From Typhlomys cinereus (Eukaryota; Chordata; Mammalia; Rodentia; Platacanthomyidae): a stretch of DNA of 64,000 nucleotides. Numbering within the stretch: position 1 is the stretch's first letter; the number at the start of each line of letters is the position of its first letter. This document shows, piece after piece, positions 13,201 through 22,455 of the stretch. Under the pieces are notes generated by a model, which was not told the origin of the DNA, ran no database searches, and was given only the letters and a program-made list of their open reading frames with translations. Location: the NCBI GenBank assembly GCA_023101885.1, contig JALPQD010000223.1, positions 2,529,866-2,593,865 of the forward strand. Direction: 5' to 3'. The translations under genes were made by a program, and so were the position numbers.

Positions 13201-16200
13201 GAAGATTTCCACATGAGCACTGCCAACACTCCTTTTCTTTGACTCCCTCAGAATGAGGAACGCCTCCGGCAGGCAGTTGAACTCCTGGGCAAAGCCTCAC
13301 GACTCCTGGTGCGAGGGCGCAGGTATGGCTGTCAGTGCTGAATTCCAGGGGTTGTGGGTGTTGTGAGTCCCTATTTGGGACTGGTAAGTAACTTGGGTGC
13401 ATAGCTTATTTATAGTAATACATAGAGACACCTGCACACTCAATGGAAAAATTATCTTCTAAAGAGTAGGTATATTGAATTAAGTAAGAAAAGATTTTTT
13501 TTCCCATTCTACCATGCCAAAGTGTAGCATGTATTGTACTTTATTGGCTTAAGAGTGGTTCTGCATCTTGGAAGTGTTTGTTGGTCTGTTATTTACTGGT
13601 TAAAAATGTTTGTCTTGAAAGAAAATGCGAATATTGAAACTAATAAAAATGTCCTAAACACATGAAAATCAATAGCTTCTCAATAGTGCTATTATCAAAT
13701 AGGTTATTTACTTATTTGTTTGTTATATGCATGGTTTGTATGTAAGTGTGGACATGTGTGTGATGGCGTGTGTGTGGAAATAAAGGACAACAGTTGGGTG
13801 TCATTCTTCACCTTTCCATTTTGTTTGAGGCTGGGTCTCTTCACTGTTGTGTGACCCAGACTAACTGGCCCATGAGCTTCTGGAAAGTCTCAGATCTCTG
13901 CCACCCATTTCCAGGTGTGTAGCAATCACAAATATTACTACATTGCATCCCATATTTATATGGGACCTGGGAATCCAAACTCTGTCCTCACCCTTATGTG
14001 GCATGTGTTTTACTGACCGAGCCATTACTACAGCCCAAGCTATTTATTATTTATTTTGAATGGGAAAATTATTTTGTTGAAGACATTCATAATTTCCTTT
14101 GTGTTTATTAATACAATTTCTAACACTACTAGTTCAGCTCCTTTACTATAAATTACAACAATTACATACTACTCTAGTGTGACATTATTTAGTCAGAGGA
14201 ACACATAAACTAGGATATAACCTTTTTCACTAGTTTTCTGAAGATTAGCATCATGTGTTTTAGGTATGTTTCCTGCCCTTACTATCCTTTTTTTCTACTT
14301 TTTTTTCAAATTCTTTCATTATTTCACACATGAATATAGTGGATTTACAATATTTTAATACTTTAATCCTCAATGCCATCCCCCCTTCCTCTTCCTATCA
14401 TAACCCTTCTCTCCCTGCCAGATTCCCTCCTGTTTTCAAGATTTTTGCGTGTGTGGACCACTAGGTCTCATCTGGTGTGCTTTTGACAACATGAGCCTGA
14501 GTACTTGTTGAAAGATAATCATATCTTTGGTATACCCTTGAGGAAAGCATCATCCATTCCCTTTCCATCAGCATTAACCCTTATTATTCTCTTAGGGAGA
14601 TGTGGAGTCTGTGAGATCTTTCTCCTTCCATGGTGAAATGTTGATAATAAAATTCCTGCATAGGTGTTATGGAAATATGCATAGCTACAGTGAAATATTG
14701 GGTAAAACAGCCCTGTCATGGCCAGAAGACAGTGTCTGGCCGCACCGTTGCCTTCTTTAGATTCTTACAATCTTATTGCTCCCTCTTCAATGTTTCCTGA
14801 GCCTTGAGATGGGGGTGAGGGTGAGTTAGATGACCTGTTTAGGGCCAAGCAATCCATAGTCAGATATTTTCTGCAGTTTAGCAAGTTGTTCTTTTCTGTG
14901 ATAAGCACCTTCCACTGCAGAAAGAAACTTCTATGTTGAGCACGAGTGCTCCTCCATTCCATGAGTGCAATGACCTTTGTTTGAAAGGCAGTTTGATAAA
15001 GTGTCATTTTAACTAGACTTTCATAGCTTGTGCTCCATCTAGGCCTATGTCCTCCCTTTCTTAGGTTCTTGTGCTACTTTACAGTTCTAGAATGTGATTC
15101 CTGCTGAAACACAAGCCTTGAATCCAGTCAGAAAGCTGTTGGTTGTCCACTTGACTTCACGCCACTACTACACTGATAGACCCCTCTTGTCAGGGCGATG
15201 GTTACAGCACGTTACAGCCTTCACAGATTGCTGAGGCTGTTGATCGCTTTTCTCCCCCAGTAGCTTCCATAGTACTTTGTAGCGCTGTGAAAGCTGTCCA
15301 ACAAGGAGGAAGCTTCCAGACCAGTTCCAGTTTTTTGCTCATGTCGTGTGATCCATGTGTGCTGCATCTTCAGTAATAAGGTCTATATCGGTTTCAGAGG
15401 GCAGCCAAGAGCAACCGCAAAAGGATGTACTGTTTGGAGGCCTTTGAGACCTCTCTGACCAGCCATTTATCAGGAAACATCACATAAAATAACAAGTTTA
15501 CTTGTAATGTTTAATTACCTCTGGGTTCTAGTTGGAGCATTGATTGAGCATCTTTTATTTTGCCCTATCTTCCTCTCATTGTTTTTCCCTATATCGAGAA
15601 TGTCTGCTCCTGCTCTTTTTTAAAACTAAAGTGTTTTATTGACATTCATAATATAGAAAGTTTCTATCTGGTGTATCTCAAAATTTTAGTGCTTTTTGTT
15701 ACTCCTTCAAGCCCTTCCTGTATACTGTCTCCTTTCCCCTCCTTAAGCATTTCTCCCTCTTATTCATGCCTTTTTACCTTTCTGCCTAGCATAGTATTTT
15801 GCATCTCCTTTAAAATCTTCATTCTGAACTAGAGAGATGGCTCAGGGAACAGTAAGATTTAAGCTCAATATTTAAAACAACTCAAAAGTATTTCATAATT
15901 CATTCTCATATACTAATCCATTAACGCAAATGAACAGGTGTCTTGGGTCTTACATTAAAAAAAATAGCTGTAAAACTTGAATGGTACTATTAAATAGGTG
16001 GAAGGCAAGGAGAGTTAGAGTGAAGATTTTTTTTGGGGGGGGGTTATGTGTGTATCACAGAGCACTGTGTGGCCTTTGAAGGCCCAAAGGTGATGTTGGG
16101 AATCATCCTGGATTGCGCTATCTCCTCTTTGCTTCACTCTGGGGTTTTTTCCCAGGCTCCACCTCCCAGGATCAAAGTATAGGCTGTTGCCATTTCTGCC

Positions 16201-19200
16201 TGGCATTTTTTCGTGGAATCTGGAATCTGAACTCAGGACCTTCTGCTTGTGAGGAGATGATTGAGTCTATCAAGCCTCTTCTGGGATTGAATTAATTTTT
16301 TTTTTTTCTTCTTGAAGGCAGCAGATTCTAAAATGTAGCTCCAGAGAACTAGGATGTAATTCAGTTGGTCGAGTGCTTGCCTAGCACATCCAGAGCCCTG
16401 GGCTTGATCCCAGCATCTCATAAAACTGGACATGTGACCACATCTGTAATTCCAACACTTTGAAGATAGAGACAAGAGAATGACGAGTTCAAGGTTATCC
16501 TAAACTGCATACCAAGTTTTAGGCTAGCCTAGACTACAAGAAACTCTATCTCAAATAGTTATAACTCAGACATGTTTAGAAATACAGAATAAATCAGTCT
16601 GTTATGATATTCCTTTACAGATATATGAATGTATTTATAAGAACTTTCATTGGTTAGTTTTATTACTGGTCTAAATAGAATCAAAATTTAGTTTTAGTTT
16701 TTAAATTAGAACTTTTTAAGTAAATAATAAAACAAAATTGTGCATGTGATTCCTGTGAGGTTTACATTTGTTTTGCTTTATATGGGTCTTTTTTTTTTTT
16801 TTATTGTTACAGGAAGATAAAAGCAATTTATCCTCCAGTAAAACCAGATGCATTTTTGTTGAAGAATATTAAGAAATACCTTAAGGGAAACTGGAGTCAC
16901 CTGTATTTCATTATGTTATGAATAATTTATTGGATACATTTGGGAGTAGATTGCTTTATCTACCAGTTCTATAGAATTTTAGCTACATTGATCATTTCTC
17001 TTGACTACAAATTCACATAAATGAACAGTATTTTTCTCACCTCTTTTGTTAGAGAGTTATAAGAATATGGAAATAATGTTTTAGGCCAAAAATAAATAAT
17101 TCATTTGAATGTGAACTTTATAATTAAATGTGTGAAAAGATTCCCATACTGAGATTCCTATTGAAAGGAAATAATCTGGACCTTATACTAACAGAATATT
17201 CTGATGCAATTTATTTTATAAAGCCAAAGCTTGGGGCTGTAGAGGTGGCTCAGGGGTTAAGCCTTTGCCTTGCACGCGGAAGGTCCTGAGTTCGGATCCC
17301 AGATCCCACGTATAGACGCCAGGCGGAAGCGGGGGCGGCCTGCGCTTCTGGTCCTGGTAGGGCGGAGCCTGTGAATCCCAGGGCACAAGGAGGTAGAGTT
17401 GTCCATGGTGGTTCGCGTCCATGGTGGTTCGTCCGTGGTTCTACACATACACAGACACACACACATACACAGACATGCGCGCGCACATACACACGCATAT
17501 GCACACAGTTGAATAACTAATAATAATAATAATAAAAATTTTTAAAAAGCCAAAGCTGTGATACCTTCATGTTCACAACTACAAAGTATACAGAAACATG
17601 CGATGCCTCTTTATTAATTTTTCTCATTGAAAAGCAAACTATCACAAACTTGGCTTCTTGAAGCAGCACTCACTGGTTAGCTCACAGGTTGTATAGGTTA
17701 CAATCTGTATGTCTCAGTCTTACAGAGCCTCACTAGACTGTAATCAAAGGTATGGCATGGTGGAGTTGGGTTCTCATTTGAGGATTGAGTTCTCTTCCAA
17801 CCTTACCGGTCGTTGGAAGAACTTACCTCCTTGTAGCTGTGTGCCAGAAGTCCTTGTTTACGTGCTGTCAGCTCAGGAGCACTGTCAGCCTTAAAGACCC
17901 CATTTGGTCCCTTAGTGTGTACCCTCAAAGATGGCTCAAGGCTTTTTAGGGGCTCATGTGATGGAGTCAGCCCCTGCAGACACGCTCCAGTGTCCAGTCA
18001 TAGGGGTGATGGCCCTTCCTATTCAGGGGTCAGGTCATGCTCTAGGGACAATTATGTGTGAGTCAAGTATCTCAAGGACAATCCCAGAACTTTGCTGCCA
18101 TGTCCAGCTTATAATGACTTTAAAAAATTTATCAAGGGGCTGGAGAGATGGTTCAGGGTTTAATCTCTCACAAGCAGAAGATCCTGAGTTCGGATCCCAA
18201 GTTCCACATAAAAACACCAGGCAGAAATGGCAACAGCCTGCCTTTCAGGTCCTGGTGGGCAGAGCCTCAGAAATCTCAAAGTGAAACGAGGAGGAGGTAG
18301 AAGCAATCCAGGATAATTCCTGAAGTTACCCTTGATCCTCTATAGGGAACACACTTAACGCCCACAAAATATTTTTTTAAAAAGTTACCAAGTTGATCTT
18401 GGAAATTTAGAACACATTATAAAGTAAGTTTTATGAGTTTGTTCTACGTTGGCAAGGCATAATAGCCCATAAAAATTTCATGTATATTTTAGTTTGATGT
18501 ATATATCAATAGTGAAAGCATCATAAAAAATTGCTGGGTGTGTTTGTATGTCTATGTATGAAGGCATCCAACTATTTTCAAAGATAATTAACATGCATAA
18601 AAACAACTGTAACTTTGCTGTATTTTTATCTGGGGTGAGTGTACTCTCCCTCTGTGTTCAATCTCTTGCCCTTTTCACAGCTGACTAGTGTGAACTCTCA
18701 AAACCAAGGCCCTAACAGGTGCTCAAAGAGGAGTCTTGGAATTCAAACTAATACACTTTCACTGAGAGATGAAAATTAGAATTTCTGGAATTAGGACTGG
18801 CAGATTAAGAAAATGGAACAGGAGCTTGGAGTGTTTGGGGACAAGTGCCTTTCCCCATTTTTCCCCCTTTTTTCTGGTATTGGAGAATGGAAGAAAAGAA
18901 TATGAGAAGATAGGAAAGGTGAAAGTTAAAATCAGAGGTAGGAAAGGACTGGTTGGCTCATTAGGATCCCCTGTGGTGTCACTGGAGCTTGTGAGTCATC
19001 TAAGGGAGTCGTCTTGGCACCGAGAAGTTCCTTTAGTTGGAAGGCAAGAAGTCTGGGTGATGTAATTAAGGATTGTCCTACTTTACAAACCTGAATTTAT
19101 TAAAAACACAAAAATGGATGGCCCATAGCAAACTTCAAAATCTTCATTTGCACTAACCCTTCAGTTCCTTTGCCTATGACTAGACATGCTATGTCTCAAT

Positions 19201-22200
19201 CCTGTCTAGCATTTGAGAGGCAAGCTAGATGAGTAGAGCAAATGTAAAATCAAAATGCCTGTCCTCTTACCAAAGACAGTACAGAGATGACCTCTGCTGA
19301 GAGTCTTTTTGCTTGCCTCATATTCTTTTGTTTTATTTCTAGGTTTGATGAGGCTGCACTCTCTATTCAGAAAGAAAAAAATATTTACAAGGAAATTGAG
19401 AATTACCCCACTTGTTATAAGGTAATCATTGAAAATATGTTTGGATTTTACCTTTGGAGATTTGTATATTTCTGTAAAGTAATACTTTATACTTTTCTCT
19501 TTCTGATCATGATAGAAAAAACCATTATAGCTCGTATTATTATTGGAAAGTAAAACCATTGAACAATGCAAAAAGTAGCCATCACAACTCTGAATAGGAA
19601 ACAAAAGCAGGTGGACAATAGAGAGAACTAAAATACTTGGAGAAGCCACCAACTTGGAAGCGCATTCCTTGGGTTTTTCCTTTTCTTCTGTGGTGTAGTC
19701 CCGAGAAAAGTCCAGTCATAGCACTGGGAAGCAGAAGCTGCAACAACAGCAAACAAAAGAAATCCTGTCCTGGTAAACACATGAGCTGGAGAGAGGTCTT
19801 CTCCCTTTCTTCCCACTTGCTTCACGCCGGGGAAGCTCGGCTCTGGTGGCAACGCCATAGGAACTCAGTGTCTGGATGGAGGAACTGGGAAAAGAGTAAG
19901 AAAGCAGGGAACAGGTCCTTGAGAGGCGAAATGGGGAAAGGACCTCTGCGTTAGTTTGGGCTGTGCTTGCATGGAGCAGACCCAAAGTAGCAGTGACTGA
20001 AGAACTGAGTTAAGACTGAAATCACTCAGTTGTACTCGGCCCCTGAAGGGCTCCCGTATGGAACAGCCAGAGCAGCACAGCAAAGGTTAGAACTGAACTC
20101 AAACCCACACTCCTCACGTAGATGATACAGTCTAGTCTGACCCTGGGACATCACACTCTCCTGAGAATTACTGCAGTGTGATATTCAGAGACATCCAGCA
20201 TACAGCCTCAGTTGTTCAGCAGACAGGAACCAGGAAACACTGCCAGTTTGTAGGTAGAAAGACAGTAGGTGCCAGGCTTAAGGACACAGATGCTGAACTT
20301 GTCCTCTTCAAGTCAAAAGCTTTGACACTGTTGTGACTTCTCTACAAGATGAAGTTGGACACAGTCAAAACAAATGGAAAAGAGAACCTAGATTTAATAG
20401 GTTTTGTTATGAGACTTTACGAGTGAAGTAAATGGGAGTATAATACTTTAATAGCAAAGTATAATACCTTAATAGCAATTGTAAAGTTATATATGGGTCC
20501 TTCCTTTTTTTGGAAAGGTTTTTGTTTTTGACATTGACTCAGTACACATTATTGACAGAAATGCTCTAAAATTTGTACTAGTTATATCCTGGGTTTTGTG
20601 GTCAAAGCATGGTCTTTAGGCCAGTAATGCCAGTATTGCTTGGGACTGACTCGAAGTGACAGAACCCCAAGGCCTGCTCCAGTTACCCTGTAGCCCAGCA
20701 AATCCCCGAGTGGTTTGTACATATACTGATGTTTAAGTATGCTCTTGGACATTTTCTCTCAGGTGTCCTGTATAAGTTTCTGTAGAGTTCCTTATGTACA
20801 AACTAATATTCAAATCAAGTTCCAGTTATTTTAAATATTGCCAAAATGTTCCCTTTATGAAAGCAAATAGAAATTTAGATCATAATCTCTTTTTTTTAGA
20901 AAACGATTGCTCAGGTCTTAGTGCATCTACACAGGAACGATTATGTGGCTGCAGAAAGGTGTGTCAGAGAGAGCTACAGGTAAGACTTGACAGTATCGAC
21001 ACTTCTGTTTCTTGAACTGGATCTCACTCTCACATATGCTAGCCATGATAAGAATACCATTTAGCTTTTCCATTTGTTAGTTTTTACCTTTGTTGTTTTC
21101 TTTCAGTGCTGGGGTTTCCAAGCCCTCTTTCACTGAACTACAACCCTAGATCCCATTTATAATGTTTTTTTTTACAAGTCGTCATTCTGTGGGAATGTAT
21201 AGTTTAGTCATCTTGTTATGTTTACTTTCTAAAAAATAAGAAACAACAAAAAAGAACTTACTGTATCAACTTTTGTGAAATCGAGATATTTCTTGTTTCA
21301 CTTTTGTGGGTTGGATGATTGGTGGTGGTGATAGTCGAGGCTGTCCTGTGCCCCACAGGGTTCTCAGCAGTATCTCTGGCCTCTACCTGGGTTACAAGGT
21401 ATCAAATATCTGTAGAAGTCAGAATGCCTACAGACTTTCACACCTCTGCTGGGGACAGCCACATCTCTGGGAAGAGGTCTTCTTTGAAGGAAAGGTGAAT
21501 TGTTTGTGCTACCTGCAGCATACCAGGGTTCAACGGCAGTGAAGACTGCTCTGCACTCGAGCAGCTCCTTGAGGGGTATGACCAGCAGGACCAGGATCAA
21601 GTGTCGGAGGTCTGCAACTCGCCCCTGTTCAAATACATGGACAATGATGTAAGTGGGCCTATCCAGTGGTTTCTTTCCTCTTAAAAGGAAGGTATTCTCC
21701 CATGGATTTATAAGGTTTTCTGTTTTTCACATCAAATTATACTCCTAGAGGAATCAACCAATTCTGATGAATTTATCTGTATGAGTTTACAATTTTACAT
21801 GTCTAAATTCTCATACATATATGTCTAAATTCTCACATGTACTGCTGTGTAGCACTTCTTGTCCTTGAACTCATGATCTTCCTGCCTCAACTTCCTTAGT
21901 GTTGGGATTGCAACCCATGCCTCACTTTAAAAACAAAACAAAACAAAAAAAACATGGGTTTTTGGAATTAAACTGAGGTCTTCATGCTTGCAAGACAAGT
22001 CCTTTACTGATTTGAGCTCTCTCTACAGACTAAAAAGTTTGAGTATATTTTTAAAAATGTGTCCTTATAGATCTTTTCTTCAGCAGTATTAGAAATATTG
22101 ATTCATACATCTACATTATCCTCTGACCTTAAGTGATGCTCATAATTGATATTTTCACCATTATGTGACGTAAGACGCCTGACCTCAAAGTATTTCTATC

Positions 22201-22455
22201 TAAATGCAGTTTGCAAGCGTAGAAGTTTAGGCTCGATGCTAATAGTTAAGAGTTGCTGAGTCACTTCTGTGAGGATTCTGTTTTTCCAGCTTTAAGAATG
22301 TTTTCTTTTGACAGTATGCTAAGCTGGGCCTGAGCCTAGTGGTGCCAGGAGGAGGCATCAAGAAGAAATCACCAGCAACACCCCAGGCCAAGCCTGCCGG
22401 TGCTGCCACGGCTGCTGAGGAAGAGGAAGATGAGTACTCAGGAGGACTGTGCTAG
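1665..22455 (+). CDS. NAPG: Gamma-soluble NSF attachment protein (gamma-SNAP), 12 coding exons
   Basis: Seen: twelve exons with GT-AG borders join as 1665-1720, 6512-6579, 8488-8572, 9235-9252, 9796-9826, 12710-12819, 12952-13018, 13252-13322, 19343-19421, 20900-20979, 21519-21648 and 22315-22455. They total 936 nt, or 311 residues plus TAG, with no stop or frameshift. The start MAAQKINEGLEHLAKAEK and the acidic end EEEEDEYSGGLC are those of mammalian gamma-SNAP, whose human protein is about 312 aa. Known of the family: SNAPs are cytosolic adaptors built of TPR-like helical hairpins; they bind SNARE complexes on membranes and recruit the ATPase NSF through the C-terminus, so that SNAREs are disassembled and recycled after fusion. 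The ATG has purine at -3 and G at +4. The gene lies alone in the window. Function is inferred from homology; identity is very secure. Confidence 0.97.
3300..3660. repeat. Probable hAT-like MITE fragment
   Basis: Contains the A/T-rich tttattttggttcatggtctcag motif and a downstream cttcccccaaagtgctg block. The order is like the MITE family at 30300 and 38806. Degenerate; ends uncertain. Confidence 0.4.
3765..3822 (+). repeat. (TG)n microsatellite
   Basis: About 22 uninterrupted TG units after an imperfect gcatgcgtgcatg lead-in. Confidence 0.95.
4215..4271 (+). repeat. (GA)n microsatellite
   Basis: About 27 GA units, followed by a degenerate purine tract to about 4320. Confidence 0.95.
4726..5370 (-). 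mobile_element. 5'-truncated L1 in NAPG intron 1, antisense
   Basis: Reverse complement of the L1 3' UTR seen at 36840-37504. Reading +, it starts with tttcagctcatacaaacatt, passes through the polypyrimidine complement of the G-rich tract (4760-4860), and reaches ccctggccagagacaaaaag at about 5345-5366. It lies antisense to NAPG. No clear target-site duplication was found. Confidence 0.88.
6512..6579 (+). CDS. NAPG: NAPG coding exon 2
   Basis: Acceptor ttctag at 6506-6511 and donor gtattt at 6580. It encodes LKTGFLKWKPDYDSAASEYG and the following K, A and the first base of the next codon. Phase agrees with exons 1 and 3. Confidence 0.95.
7755..7880 (+). repeat. Degenerate B1/B4-type SINE fragment
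   Basis: Contains gggaggctgaagtgggag and, about 90 bp later, caaactgtctcaaaataac. These are the order and spacing of the 7SL-derived B1 3' half. Confidence 0.5.
8488..8572 (+). CDS. NAPG: NAPG coding exon 3
   Basis: Acceptor gtttcag and donor gtatct at 8573. It encodes VAFKNAKQFEQAKDACLREA followed by VAHENNR, ending two bases into an Ala codon. Confidence 0.95.
9235..9252 (+). CDS. NAPG: NAPG coding exon 4, an 18-nt microexon
   Basis: Exons 3 and 5 cannot be joined without losing the conserved LFHAA residues. An 18-nt segment between attcag (ending 9234) and a consensus donor gtaagt (9253) supplies exactly T-CTT-TTT-CAT-GCT-GCC-AA. That completes Ala70, Leu, Phe, His, Ala, Ala and two bases of Lys76 in the right phase. 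Because the exon is a multiple of three, skipping it would remove six residues without a frameshift. Confidence 0.93.
9796..9826 (+). CDS. NAPG: NAPG coding exon 5
   Basis: Acceptor ctttgcag and donor gttggt (a weak donor). A short 31-nt exon encoding the end of Lys76 and AYEQAGMMLK. Confidence 0.94.
10404..10532 (-). mobile_element. B1 SINE (7SL-derived)
   Basis: Read on +, it starts ttttgagacagggtcttact and ends near ccaaaattactggcatgacc, the reverse complement of a B1 monomer with its tail at 10404. Diverged copy in NAPG intron 5. Confidence 0.8.
10599..10895 (-). mobile_element. tRNA-derived SINE (B2-superfamily type)
   Basis: On the - strand it reads an A box in ggatggctcaggggtta and a B box in ggtcctgagttcagatcc, followed by a GC-rich body and a GT/T-rich tail. 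Flanking copies of taaaagtttt near 10588 and 10898 are a probable target-site duplication. Same family as 17232-17545 and 29331-29660 but more diverged. Confidence 0.75.
12062..12140 (-). repeat. B1 SINE fragment
   Basis: Starts ttttttgagacaaggtctct, the complement of a B1 3' end. It degrades after about 60 bp. Confidence 0.5.
12505..12620 (+). mobile_element. B1 SINE fragment
   Basis: Contains tgagacaggaggattgctcc, agtttgaggctagactaggc and agaccctgtcgcaaaaaaaa, the B1 3' half and A tail. It ends about 90 bp before NAPG exon 6. Confidence 0.75.
12710..12819 (+). CDS. NAPG: NAPG coding exon 6
   Basis: Acceptor gcctgaag with A at the -3 position and donor gtgagt. It encodes EMQKLPEAVQLIEKASTMYL, then ENGTPDTAAMALERAGK up to two bases of Lys. 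This is one of the TPR-like helical repeats. Confidence 0.94.
12952..13018 (+). CDS. NAPG: NAPG coding exon 7
   Basis: Acceptor ctcctgcag and donor gtaagt. It encodes LIENVDPEKAVQLYQQTANV followed by FE, in phase. Intron 6 is only 132 bp. Confidence 0.95.
13252..13322 (+). CDS. NAPG: NAPG coding exon 8
   Basis: Acceptor ccctcag and donor gtatgg. It encodes NEERLRQAVELLGKASRLLV then RGR and two bases of an Arg codon. The next constitutive exon is 6 kb away, and a competing acceptor lies at 16811-16812. Confidence 0.95.
13725..14045 (-). mobile_element. B2/B3-like tRNA SINE, old copy
   Basis: Read on +, it has a GT-rich tail (tgtgtgtgga), then gggacctgggaatccaaact (B-box complement) and ctgaccgagccattactaca (A-box complement). 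These are in the order of an inverted B2/B3-type element. Confidence 0.65.
14300..15540 (-). mobile_element. Old L1 3' end fragment in NAPG intron 8
   Basis: Resembles 42390-43735 and, more distantly, the young L1 3' UTR complements: the block around ttgctccctcttcaatgttt, then cctgagccttgagatggggg. It also shares the lead-in tggaccactaggtctcatct. Orientation is antisense to NAPG. Confidence 0.6.
16022..16260 (-). mobile_element. tRNA-derived SINE, head truncated
   Basis: Shares gcactgtgtggccttt, aatcatcctggattgc and tctgaactcaggaccttctg with the 10599-10895 copy. The A-box end is missing after 16255. Confidence 0.7.
16340..16560 (+). mobile_element. B4-type SINE (ID head fused to B1 tail)
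   Basis: An ID-like tRNA half (agtgcttgcctagcacat, ccctgggcttgatcccagca) is followed by a B1-like half (gtaattccaacactttga, gagttcaaggttatcc, gactacaagaaactctatct). This composite is typical of rodent B4 and supports a rodent source. Confidence 0.82.
17232..17545 (+). mobile_element. tRNA-derived SINE with CA and TAA tail
   Basis: Head ggggctgtagaggtggctca with A box tggctcagggg and B box gagttcggatcc, then a GC-rich body and a (CA)n/(CG) tract. It finishes with (TAA)n before an exact 12-bp target-site duplication aaagccaaagct at 17220-17231 and 17546-17557. The CpG sites are well kept, so it is young. Confidence 0.9.
18137..18375 (+). mobile_element. tRNA-derived SINE, older copy
   Basis: Head ggggctggagagatggttca, B box gagttcggatcc, and a body agreeing with 17232-17545 but with CpGs decayed. 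Its tail is tttttttaaaa. A weak target-site duplication around (t)aaaaatttatcaag / aaaagttaccaag is possible. Confidence 0.8.
19343..19421 (+). CDS. NAPG: NAPG coding exon 9
   Basis: Acceptor tatttctag and donor gtaatc. It encodes FDEAALSIQKEKNIYKEIEN followed by YPTCYK. Confidence 0.96.
20900..20979 (+). CDS. NAPG: NAPG coding exon 10
   Basis: Acceptor with a T-rich tract ending tttttttag and donor gtaaga. It encodes KTIAQVLVHLHRNDYVAAER then CVRESY and two bases of Ser. Confidence 0.95.
21085..21155 (-). repeat. ID/B4-like SINE fragment
   Basis: Contains cagtgctggggtttccaagc and cactgaactacaacccta, resembling the complement of an ID-type head. Short and diverged. Confidence 0.45.
21519..21648 (+). 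CDS. NAPG: NAPG coding exon 11
   Basis: Acceptor acctgcag and donor gtaagt. It begins IPGFNGSEDCSALEQLLEGY and ends SPLFKYMDND. This is the longest internal exon. Confidence 0.96.
21840..22040 (-). repeat. B1 fragment followed by B2/B3-like fragment
   Basis: cttgaactcatgatcttcct and gtgttgggattgcaac match a B1 complement. After an A-rich link, aattaaactgaggtcttcat and ttactgatttgagctctc match a tRNA-SINE head complement. Confidence 0.55.
22315..22455 (+). CDS. NAPG: NAPG coding exon 12 with stop codon
   Basis: Acceptor tttgacag. It encodes YAKLGLSLVVPGGGIKKKSP, an Ala/Pro-rich linker and the acidic tail EEEEDEYSGGLC, then TAG at 22453-22455. In SNAP proteins the C-terminal end contacts and stimulates NSF. 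Confidence 0.97.
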   Translation, partial: YAKLGLSLVVPGGGIKKKSPATPQAKPAGAATAAEEEEDEYSGGLC

